A DNA stretch of 64,000 bases, taken from contig NZ_JALNYS010000010.1 in assembly GCF_023229695.1 (NCBI RefSeq), positions 1 to 64,000 of the forward strand, given 5' to 3'. The notes beneath the pieces are model-generated. The model was not told the DNA's origin. It did no database searches and saw only the letters and a program-made list of their open reading frames with translations. Numbering within the stretch: the first letter of the stretch is position 1; every line of letters begins with the position of its first letter. A program made the translations under genes and the position numbers. The stretch comes from Sulfuricurvum sp. (lineage in GTDB: Bacteria; Campylobacterota; Campylobacteria; Campylobacterales; Sulfurimonadaceae). Below, piece by piece: positions 17,771 through 24,733 of this stretch.

Positions 17771-18808
17771 TCACTTTTGGTGACAGCGGTTGCAGACACT
17801 AAAAGCCGTTTTGCCTTTAGTACGGAGAAGATAGATCCCTTCGGATCCATGAGGGTCGTGGCAGCCGGAGCAGACCAGTTCTCGTCCCGGGCGTGCGGGA
17901 TCGGGTTTTCCTCGGGTCGGATGGGAACTGGCACGGACGAAACTGCTGATCACGTGAACGCCGGATGCCTTTTCGGAATGGCATGTCGTACACAAATCCC
18001 ATATCGGCTTACGGGTGAAGAATATCTCATTTGATGAGTGGGGATTATGGCATCGGTTACATCGCCCGTCACGAACCGGGCCGTGTTCCGATTTGCGGGC
18101 AAACCAAATCGCCTTAATATTTTCATGGCAACTGAAACAACGCTCCATTATCGGGTTGGGGGCGGCGTATTTGGATTGACCGGTCTCCTCATTCCCGTAT
18201 TCCCCTTCTTGTCCCGTATGGCATTCGGTACACAACCAGTTCACCGAAGGGGCATGCGCTTTTGCCCGATTCACCAGATTTTTATGACATTGAAAACAGG
18301 TGGAATCTTCGGGATTATCGGGAACCACATGTTGGGCAGCACTTTGTATCATTTTGTGGCATGTCTTACAAAGTTGCTCTTCTTTGTCCATATGAAATGA
18401 GACTTTTTTGTATCCCGAAGGGGCTTCCTGAAAGCCGGCAAAAACCTCTGCACGGTAAAAAACCGATGCGCTTTTGCTTTCACCTTTTTCATTATTGGCA
18501 TAAGGGGTAACACTTATACGGTTTTCCCCCATTTTAGCTTTAAGCGATTGGCAATATATCCGCTTTCCCGCTTTCAGATCGCGGAATACTTCAACACCTT
18601 CCCCATCGGTAAATCCGATTTTGGTGACGGATGGATCCGTGATTTTGACGACCACCGAAATTTCACTCTCATCCACAATGCTTTTCACAGCGGGTCGTAT
18701 AATCTCAAGTGATGATGCAGCTAAAGGGGTGGATCCGATGATCAGGAAAAAAAGAGTAACGACAGAGACGAGGGGGATTTTTCCCCTCTTTGAAGAAAGA
18801 AAACCCAT
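17771..18808 (-). CDS. Octaheme c-type cytochrome, second copy of the family
   Basis: 345 residues with a signal peptide, an N-terminal beta domain bearing the conserved lone Cys (IYCQSL), and eight CXXCH motifs: CKTCH, CFQCH, CTECH, CFSCH, CNRCH, CTTCH, CSGCH, CNRCH. It parallels the 8-heme protein at 538-1548 motif for motif, including 'GKPDPxRPG' before the seventh heme. Its ATG directly abuts the stop of the 12-heme gene (TAAATG), so the pair is co-translated. The 12-heme plus 8-heme pair therefore exists twice in this block. Confidence 0.9.
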   Translation of the reverse strand: MGFLSSKRGKIPLVSVVTLFFLIIGSTPLAASSLEIIRPAVKSIVDESEISVVVKITDPSVTKIGFTDGEGVEVFRDLKAGKRIYCQSLKAKMGENRISVTPYANNEKGESKSASVFYRAEVFAGFQEAPSGYKKVSFHMDKEEQLCKTCHKMIQSAAQHVVPDNPEDSTCFQCHKNLVNRAKAHAPSVNWLCTECHTGQEGEYGNEETGQSKYAAPNPIMERCFSCHENIKAIWFARKSEHGPVRDGRCNRCHNPHSSNEIFFTRKPIWDLCTTCHSEKASGVHVISSFVRASSHPTRGKPDPARPGRELVCSGCHDPHGSEGIYLLRTKGKTAFSVCNRCHQK

Positions 18809-20020
18809 TTATTTAAGATTTTCTTTTGGAGTTTCACGATCGTAATGTCGACGCGCATGACAGGCCGGAGCACACGAACCGCCCGTAGGTGTCTCAATAT
18901 AACGAATCGGGAAGTTAATCGCACCGAAACTTGTTTTTAGCCGAAGGTGATGCGGATACTCTTTCGTGCCGTGGAAATCGTGACATGCGCGGCAAGTGCG
19001 CCCTTTGTCTTTGTTTACGTGGACAAAGTGCATGTTTTTAGTACCGTTACGGAAGTTTGTTGCCGTAGTGGTTGCAGCATCCTGAATCTTGGCCGGCTCA
19101 TGACACTCAAAACAGATATAGCTTTTTTCGTCAAATTTTGCATAAAACGATTCCGGAAACGGCTTCTTGAGCATTCTTAAGTTGTCGGATCCATGCGGAT
19201 TGTGGCATGCCGCACAATCTCCCCACAAAATCGGTCCATGATGATCCGGATGTTCTTTCAGGTGTTTGTCCATGTTGATCAATTTACTTCCGTCTTGTTC
19301 CATTTTGTCGTTGTGACAGGAGAGACATAGGTCTTTCGAGGTATCTTTAATCAACATTCTTGGGGTGTCCGTTCCGTGCGGATTGTGACATTCCAGACAT
19401 TTTCTCGGACGTTCCAATGCGCCGTGTTTATGGGTGACACTTGCCAAATGCTCTTTTTTCTCAACGTGACACATCAGACACAAGTCCATTTTCCCGTCTG
19501 CTTTGAGCTGAAACTTATAATCCTCGGTGTGCGGATCGTGACAGTTGGTACATTGATCTTGTACCGGAGGATGGATATGTTTGGTGTTTTTCAGGAAATG
19601 CCCTTTATCGGCATGACACGAGGTACAGAGCTGATTAATGCTCGGGAATCGTAACAGTTTCATATTTTCCGATTCGTGCGGATTATGACACGCGGTACAC
19701 GCCCCTGCCCCTACCGGCCCATGAATAAATTTTTTGGTATCTTTTGCTTCATGACACTGATAACACAAATCGGGCATGTCCATTTTTAATGCACCGCTTT
19801 TAGCGTCTTTTTCCGTATGACAGAAAGAACAGTCTTTGTCATCTTTGGCCATCTGATACGGCGGGTGGACCACTTTTGCGGCGCTTTTCATATTCGGCTC
19901 AAAATCGGCTGACGTACTGCTCTGATTCGCTTTATCCGTTCCTGCCGTTGCTATAACCGCTAGCATTAAGCCACCGACAGCTGCCGCTGTCAGTATAATT
20001 TTTTTCATGTGTTTAACCAT
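18809..20020 (-). CDS. 12-heme c-type cytochrome, second copy of the family
   Basis: 403 residues. The N-terminal hydrophobic segment (residues ~7-26) is followed by eleven CXXCH motifs (CSFCH, CYQCH, CTACH, CTSCH, CTNCH, CLMCH, CLECH, CLSCH, CAACH, CFECH, CRACH) and a terminal CX3CH (CAPACH). The last 60 residues closely match the 507-residue paralog (IRYIETPTGGSCAPACH versus LRFVDAPNGGSCAPACH). It lacks that protein's long linker and could be soluble after cleavage or anchored. AAGGA lies 8 bases before the first ATG. The likely role is electron transfer through the periplasm. Confidence 0.9.
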   Translation of the reverse strand: MVKHMKKIILTAAAVGGLMLAVIATAGTDKANQSSTSADFEPNMKSAAKVVHPPYQMAKDDKDCSFCHTEKDAKSGALKMDMPDLCYQCHEAKDTKKFIHGPVGAGACTACHNPHESENMKLLRFPSINQLCTSCHADKGHFLKNTKHIHPPVQDQCTNCHDPHTEDYKFQLKADGKMDLCLMCHVEKKEHLASVTHKHGALERPRKCLECHNPHGTDTPRMLIKDTSKDLCLSCHNDKMEQDGSKLINMDKHLKEHPDHHGPILWGDCAACHNPHGSDNLRMLKKPFPESFYAKFDEKSYICFECHEPAKIQDAATTTATNFRNGTKNMHFVHVNKDKGRTCRACHDFHGTKEYPHHLRLKTSFGAINFPIRYIETPTGGSCAPACHARRHYDRETPKENLK

Positions 20021-20042
20021 TACCTGTTTCCTTCACTATTCA

Positions 20043-20184
20043 CTGATGCTACACACTTTCCGGGCAAAGCCCGTAAAGTGGCAGGGACTAAAGTCCCTAC
20101 AACCCCCTGAAGCTACCCGCATCTTTCGGATGCGGGAGATTACTAACCTTTTCGCACTTGTTTAGAGAAGGTGCGTAAGGTCAG
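20043..20184 (+). mobile_element. Dispersed structured element, full copy 2
   Basis: A 142-bp copy from CTGATGCTACACAC to GTGCGTAAGGTCAG. Hairpins are CGGGC-AAA-GCCCG, AGGGAC-TAAA-GTCCCT and CCCGCATC-TTTCG-GATGCGGG. It lies between the monoheme cytochrome and the second 12-heme gene. Confidence 0.9.
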
Positions 20185-20199
20185 CAGTTCAGCTATATC

Positions 20200-20544
20200 C
20201 TAAAAATCAACGCGCATATACGATTGAATGATAAACCGGGCGAGAGAACGGTATTCGTCTTCGTAAAGGTTCCCGATTTTCATCAATTGCGGCTGCATTA
20301 CCCCTGCGCGTTCCGGATAAACAATCGGCTGCCCCTGCCCTTTTAAATAGGCGACCAATCCGTTCTCGTTGGCATTGTAACGAATTCCGATCGTTCGGAC
20401 TGAGGGTCCGATCGTTTCCATATCACGTTGATGACACATCACGCATCCTCGATCATTAAAAATCGCTTCGCCGGCTGATTTATCAACCGCACCGAAGAGA
20501 AACGTACTCCATGCCATTGCAGCCACTACCATGATTTTTTTCAT
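20200..20544 (-). CDS. Monoheme class I c-type cytochrome
   Basis: 114 residues with a signal peptide (ends at LFGA), one heme site (CVMCH near residue 35) and a candidate distal Met ligand in 'AGVMQPQL'. The size and the pattern 'A-x-x-I-F-x-D-R-G-C-x-x-C-H' fit small periplasmic cytochromes of the c551/c552 type. It would carry single electrons in the periplasm, perhaps between the multiheme proteins and an oxidase or the sulfide dehydrogenase downstream in region 2 (inference). A structured element separates it from the 12-heme gene. Confidence 0.88.
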   Translation of the reverse strand: MKKIMVVAAMAWSTFLFGAVDKSAGEAIFNDRGCVMCHQRDMETIGPSVRTIGIRYNANENGLVAYLKGQGQPIVYPERAGVMQPQLMKIGNLYEDEYRSLARFIIQSYMRVDF

Positions 20545-20844
20545 TGTACCCTCCGTCTCTTTCGCTAAAGTTTTAAACTATTACAAACTGTAATGCATAA
20601 CCAAACGCATTGAATAACTTTACATCATATCAGAAAGCAATAATTGATGTCAATAAAAAAGGGCGATTTGTACCGCTATTTGGGGTATAAATCGCCACTT
20701 TCGAAATATGATTTTCTCACTTATAACATTAGTATCACATTAGCTAAATTTATATAGATAAATTTTATCGTATTGAACAACTTTAGAGCTATCCTTAAGT
20801 CGCTGATGCTAAAATAATGCATTAAATATACTTAGGGGTTATCA
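20545..20844. other. Divergent intergenic region, monoheme cytochrome / OB lipoprotein
   Basis: 300 bp that must hold promoters in both directions. A TAAAAT -10-like box lies at about 20810 for the plus-strand gene. A strong minus-strand terminator-like hairpin lies within (listed separately). No gene is seen. Confidence 0.5.
20655..20697 (-). terminator. Terminator-like hairpin in the 5' region of the monoheme cytochrome gene
   Basis: On the minus strand GGCGATTT...AAATCGCC forms an 8-bp stem (extendable by TACC/GGTA), followed by TTTTTT. It is a textbook intrinsic terminator but lies upstream of a minus-strand gene. It could be an attenuator or the end of a small RNA. Confidence 0.65.
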
Positions 20845-21399
20845 ATGATTCGTAAACATACTGTTGCATTAGGGCTTAGTGCCTGTTTTATCCTTAGCGG
20901 ATGTAATGACAAAATTGAAGAGGCCAATCAAATGCCTGAAAAAGCGGCAACCGAAGTTCCTGCTCAAGCACCTGAAGCTCCGTCGCAAGCTCAATCGGTA
21001 GAAACACCGGCTATGGGAGGAGAACCGCAAGTGACACCTCCGGCAGAACCGTTGAAACCGATAGAGATGAAGAGTCAAACGAAAGCTGCTCCGCAGGCTG
21101 CAAAAGGGACCACTACCGTAGCCGATCTTTTTGCCAAAAAGCAAGAATTGAACGGAAAATCTGTTGTTATCAAAGGTAATGTCGTTAAAGTCTCCGACGG
21201 TATCATGGGGAAATCCTGGATTCATATTCAAGACGGCACCGGTGGCAAAGAGACCAGCGATATCGTCTTTACCTCATCCACCCAAACCGCAACGGTCGGC
21301 GATCATGTTACCGCCAAAGGGACGGTTGCCATCGATAAAGATTTCGGTTACGGCTATTTTTACTCCGTTATCGTCGAAGATGCTACATTTTCTCATTAA
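20845..21399 (+). CDS. Lipoprotein with C-terminal OB-fold (NrfJ-like) domain
   Basis: 184 residues. The lipobox is ILSGC near residue 20. A Pro/Ala/Glu-rich low-complexity linker (residues ~30-85) leads to a C-terminal beta-barrel domain with 'GKSVVIKGNVVKVSDGIMGKSWIHIQDGTG' features, typical of the small OB-fold domain found in NrfJ-like periplasmic proteins. The family is often encoded near c-type cytochromes, but its biochemical role is not settled. Divergent from the monoheme cytochrome, it may be part of the same electron-transfer island. Confidence 0.8.
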   Translation: MIRKHTVALGLSACFILSGCNDKIEEANQMPEKAATEVPAQAPEAPSQAQSVETPAMGGEPQVTPPAEPLKPIEMKSQTKAAPQAAKGTTTVADLFAKKQELNGKSVVIKGNVVKVSDGIMGKSWIHIQDGTGGKETSDIVFTSSTQTATVGDHVTAKGTVAIDKDFGYGYFYSVIVEDATFSH

Positions 21400-21566
21400 T
21401 AATATTATGCACTTTTCGGGCATAGCCCGTAAAGTGGCGGGGGACGGCCCAGCCGGCACTTCGTGCATCGGCTCCTAAGCTAAAAAAGCCAAGCAGTTGA
21501 CTTTTTTGACGCTTTTCACCCCTGCACCCCCCTGAAGCTACCCGCATCTTTCCGATGCGTGAGAAA
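21400..21566 (+). repeat. Dispersed structured element, copy 3 with replaced interior
   Basis: The left end is degenerate (ATATTATGCAC). The GCCCGTAAAGTGGC segment and the CCCCCCTGAAGCTACCCGCATC segment match the family. Between them about 75 bases, containing AGCCG/CGGCT and AAAAAAGCC, replace the usual GGGAC hairpin. The right end is lost. It lies between convergent genes. Confidence 0.75.
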
Positions 21567-21673
21567 CACCCAAGCTGATATTACACATGAAAATACGCGA
21601 GCATGAGCCCGCGCGGAAACAAAACACTAGGATTATGAAGTATGCCCCGAGAAGGGGCGAGGAGAAGAGTTTT

Positions 21674-23017
21674 TTAAAACTTCAACGCAGCAATCACACG
21701 GAAAGTATCGGTTGTTTTATCCGTAGTATCCGTCGCTTTAACGTTTTTATCAAACTGTGTATAGATCGCCGTCAAATCAACAGGACCTGCTTTGGTTTTT
21801 GCAACAACGTCCCACGCTGTAAAATCGGTATTAAGCGTACTTGCACGGGCGACAGCGGCAAGGGCATCTGTGTTTGCACCCGTTTTAGCCGAAGCATAAC
21901 TCGTAGAGAGGACTACTCCCGGTATCAACTTCGTCGATGCGCCCACTTTCCAGGCATCGGTATCCGGGGCGGCCGCAATTTCTCCGTCCATGTAAACGCT
22001 TCCAAGAGAGGTATAGACGCTCGATTTGTCCCCTGTCGCTACGTTGGAAAACCCAAGGGTACCGCTACTGACGGTTGAGTAAGCGGCATACACATTAAAG
22101 CCGGAAAGATCCATTGCCGCTTTAATGGCCAATACATTTGAATCTTTCTTCACCGCATCTAAATTTTCAGCACCTGCAGGATAACCGGCAGCTACAACCG
22201 TCCCCTGTGATAGTTTTGGTATCATACCCGCATATTGAACACCCACGTTAATTGTATCCATGATTTTCGTATCTGCTTGCAACCAATACGCATCCGCGAT
22301 GCTAGGGACATTATAATACCACACCTGAACCGTCGTATTCGGAAGAGATGAATTGACGGCGGCAAATGCGTAAGCACCGTCGGTTCCGAATGTACTGAAT
22401 TTTCCACCGTGTGCTACGGTTGAATTCCGTCCAGCGGGTGCTAGTAAGCCGACACCGTTATGTTTGCCTACCCAAGCACCGACCAATGTCGTATTCGGAA
22501 GATCGTTATTCAACAATACCGCCGCTTCAAACGTATTGGAAACGATGTTCCAGTCTTCCGAGAATGCCAATGGCGTATTCAATGCCTGACGGCCCACTTT
22601 TGCCGTTGTTTTATCCATCGTATAGGCTAAATAAGCCTCTTCAACCCATGACTGATCATCCAACTGTGTCGCAACAGATGCACCGGAATTGTCAAATTTA
22701 GCCGCCGGGATTGCTCCCACCAAATTGTTTTCCAATCCAAGGGTAGAGAGGGCAGTCCCTTTTACACCGACACTCAGATTTTTCATCAAATCAGCCGTTG
22801 CTCCAACGCTTAGCTTTACTTCTGCTACACTATTGGCATCTTTATTAAAAAAAGTTTGCTCAGACTGAGAACCTGCTCCTGTCCCGGCAGCCGGGCCGCT
22901 GAACTCTGATGTTTGATACCAAAGTTTAGCATCGCCATTCATTTTTACGTTATCGACTGCGAATACGCTTGATCCCAAGGCCATTACAGCGATAAGACTC
23001 ATTTTTACCATTTTCAT
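21674..23017 (-). CDS. Outer-membrane porin of the Campylobacterota major-porin type
   Basis: 447 residues with a signal peptide (ends VFA) and beta-strand-rich sequence throughout. It starts 'VKMNGDAKLWYQTSEF' and ends in an aromatic strand (FRVIAALKF). The layout, with long Gly/Asn/Thr-rich loops and a motif AYLAYTMDKTTAKVGRQALNTP that marks one strand-turn, fits the OprD-like porin family common in Sulfurimonas and Sulfuricurvum. It would allow passive diffusion of small solutes or anions. A convergent lipoprotein gene lies downstream; no operon partner is evident. Confidence 0.85.
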   Translation of the reverse strand: MKMVKMSLIAVMALGSSVFAVDNVKMNGDAKLWYQTSEFSGPAAGTGAGSQSEQTFFNKDANSVAEVKLSVGATADLMKNLSVGVKGTALSTLGLENNLVGAIPAAKFDNSGASVATQLDDQSWVEEAYLAYTMDKTTAKVGRQALNTPLAFSEDWNIVSNTFEAAVLLNNDLPNTTLVGAWVGKHNGVGLLAPAGRNSTVAHGGKFSTFGTDGAYAFAAVNSSLPNTTVQVWYYNVPSIADAYWLQADTKIMDTINVGVQYAGMIPKLSQGTVVAAGYPAGAENLDAVKKDSNVLAIKAAMDLSGFNVYAAYSTVSSGTLGFSNVATGDKSSVYTSLGSVYMDGEIAAAPDTDAWKVGASTKLIPGVVLSTSYASAKTGANTDALAAVARASTLNTDFTAWDVVAKTKAGPVDLTAIYTQFDKNVKATDTTDKTTDTFRVIAALKF

Positions 23018-23180
23018 CCCTACTCCTTAAAAAAAGCGTTCAGAATTAAATTATTTCTGAAACTTGAGGCTATCATAACAATTGCAACATAAATTTTTCT
23101 TTATCTGGATCAAAAATATCAACGAAGCACTTTTTTTTTGAAAAAAAGTGTAGTTTGAAGACAAAAAAGTATTTTTTGAA

Positions 23181-23275
23181 GATTCCCGACAAGCGGGAAT
23201 GTCACTTTCCCTTATGGAGATGGATCCCCGGGTCAAGCCCGAGGATGACGGAAAACGAATCGAGTGCGTAAGATC
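23181..23275 (+). repeat. Second repeat type (GGATCCCCGGGTCAAGCCCG), one family end attached
   Basis: It contains an ATTCCCGAC/GCGGGAAT hairpin, then the widely distributed motif ending GAGGATGACGG, then GAGTGCGTAAGATC, which resembles the right end of the dispersed element. No left end is seen. It lies between the porin and the cytochrome c'-like gene. Confidence 0.75.
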
Positions 23276-23277
23276 CG

Positions 23278-23688
23278 TTACCAGTTACGAATACGGATAT
23301 GACACGATGTACACTGTTTAAGCAATTGCGTATAATCTTCCAGTGCATCATCCATCCGTCCTGCTTCAATGGAGGCAATCATATCATCCGAATAGAGCCG
23401 CAGCATGCTTGCCGTTTTTTGGGCAAACTTATACGCATACACCTGATCTTTCGGTAATATCCATTTAATATCTTCGCTCTCCAATGTTTTAAGGGTTCCC
23501 TGAAGCTTTTTCACCCCCGTTTTCATATCGTCGGACGAACTGTAAAGCCCGCCTCGTTGAATCTGCTCCATGGCATCAAGCATGGTGCGCATATCCTTCA
23601 TCAGCATACTGCGATGATCCGTACCCGCTGCCTGAAGCGATCCGAAAAGTGAAGCCGCCAAGAGAAGTGCCGTTAAACCTTTTTTCAT
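23278..23688 (-). CDS. Cytochrome c'-like (class II) small cytochrome
   Basis: 136 residues with a signal peptide (ends LQA), then a mostly helical chain. A single heme motif sits at the extreme C-terminus (CTSCHIRIRNW). A C-terminal CXXCH on the last helix of a four-helix bundle is the hallmark of class II cytochromes (c', c556). It is the last gene of a run with the Rieske protein (12-base gap), 3' of the sulfide dehydrogenase flavoprotein. It may accept electrons from one of them (inference). Confidence 0.85.
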   Translation of the reverse strand: MKKGLTALLLAASLFGSLQAAGTDHRSMLMKDMRTMLDAMEQIQRGGLYSSSDDMKTGVKKLQGTLKTLESEDIKWILPKDQVYAYKFAQKTASMLRLYSDDMIASIEAGRMDDALEDYTQLLKQCTSCHIRIRNW

Positions 23689-23699
23689 CGTGACCCCTT

Positions 23700-24428
23700 T
23701 TAATATTGGATAAGCTCTTTGGAGTATTCGGTCAATTTAACCGTTTTGGCGGATAGGGAAACCAATGTTTTTGCTTCCGCCATTCCCCCGTAAAACTCTT
23801 TTAATTCCGGTCTGAATGCCTTAAAGTAATCCTGAAATTTGTCGGAACCTAAAATTCCGACAGCCCATAAGGTGTCATCAGCGGCATGTTCCAGAACAAC
23901 TGCGGCAAGAGGCTGCGTAGCGGCACCGCCAAGCACCTTTGCCCCCGCACCGGCATCAAATGCCGATAAATGGGAGGAACAGACAATAATCCCGCTTTTT
24001 TCATACGCCATCGTTTTTTGCGATGTCGGAACATAACCGAAAAAACTGTCGTTCGGGGTGGGATGGGTCATCTGATGGGTACATATGGCAACGTAGGCCA
24101 CAATCGTTCGATCTTTTCCGACACCGCTTTCCCAGAGATATTTTTCTTTGTTTTCCGATTCCAGCTCTACTTTCTGTGCCGTTGCTTTTGGAAGGTTTAC
24201 CAACAAACACGGGGTCGATGCGTAGGGATAATTAAAGATGTAACTGGTTTCTTTAGCCAAGGTCGAAGCCTTGATGGGAGCACCGGAGGCATCGACCAAT
24301 TGGGTTTTTTCATACGTTTTGTAAAGTCTGCCGTCTTCGGCACGAAGTTCATTGCGGATCAATGACGGATTTACCGCTATCACGGCTGTCCCTGCCGCCA
24401 CAATTTTCAAAAAATTCCTTCTGTCCAT
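23700..24428 (-). CDS. Twin-arginine-exported Rieske iron-sulfur protein, atypical cluster boxes
   Basis: 242 residues. The N-terminus MDRRNFLKIVAAGTAVIAV is a Tat signal or anchor. Two cluster boxes are visible: CTHQMTHP (residues ~115) and CSSHLSAFD (~152), supplying Cys-x-His and Cys-x2-His ligands for a [2Fe-2S] centre. The extra cysteines that form the structural disulfide in bc1-type Rieske proteins (CTHLGC/CPCHGS) are absent. With the neighbouring flavoprotein and c'-like cytochrome it probably forms part of a periplasmic redox unit. An accessory electron-transfer role is inferred. Confidence 0.85.
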   Translation of the reverse strand: MDRRNFLKIVAAGTAVIAVNPSLIRNELRAEDGRLYKTYEKTQLVDASGAPIKASTLAKETSYIFNYPYASTPCLLVNLPKATAQKVELESENKEKYLWESGVGKDRTIVAYVAICTHQMTHPTPNDSFFGYVPTSQKTMAYEKSGIIVCSSHLSAFDAGAGAKVLGGAATQPLAAVVLEHAADDTLWAVGILGSDKFQDYFKAFRPELKEFYGGMAEAKTLVSLSAKTVKLTEYSKELIQY

Positions 24429-24453
24429 GAGTCCGTCCGTTTGTAATTATGAT

Positions 24454-24666
24454 CTGATCTTACGCACATTATTGGTTTGAGCCATTCAAAGCTGCCTTTG
24501 GTTTTGTCATTCCCGACTTCACGTGCCCTTTAGGGTAGATCGGGAATCCAGCTCTCTTATGGGGATGGATCCCCGGGTCAAGCCCGAGGATGACGGAAAA
24601 CGAATCGAGACGGACCCCAGATCAAGCCCGAGGATGACAGAAAACAAATCCAGTGCGTAACATCAG
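24454..24666 (+). mobile_element. Element with family ends but a different interior
   Basis: It starts CTGATCTTACGCAC and ends GTGCGTAACATCAG, like the 140-bp family. The 213-bp interior instead carries ATTCCCGAC/GTCGGGAAT-type sequence and two copies of the GATCAAGCCCGAGGATGAC motif. Flanking 7-mers TTATGAT and TTATTAT differ at one base, consistent with an old target duplication. Confidence 0.8.
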
Positions 24667-24733
24667 TTATTATAAATGATACTATAGCGCGAAATGAAGT
24701 AAAGAGAGTTTCTCCCTAGGGGAGAAGAGCGTA

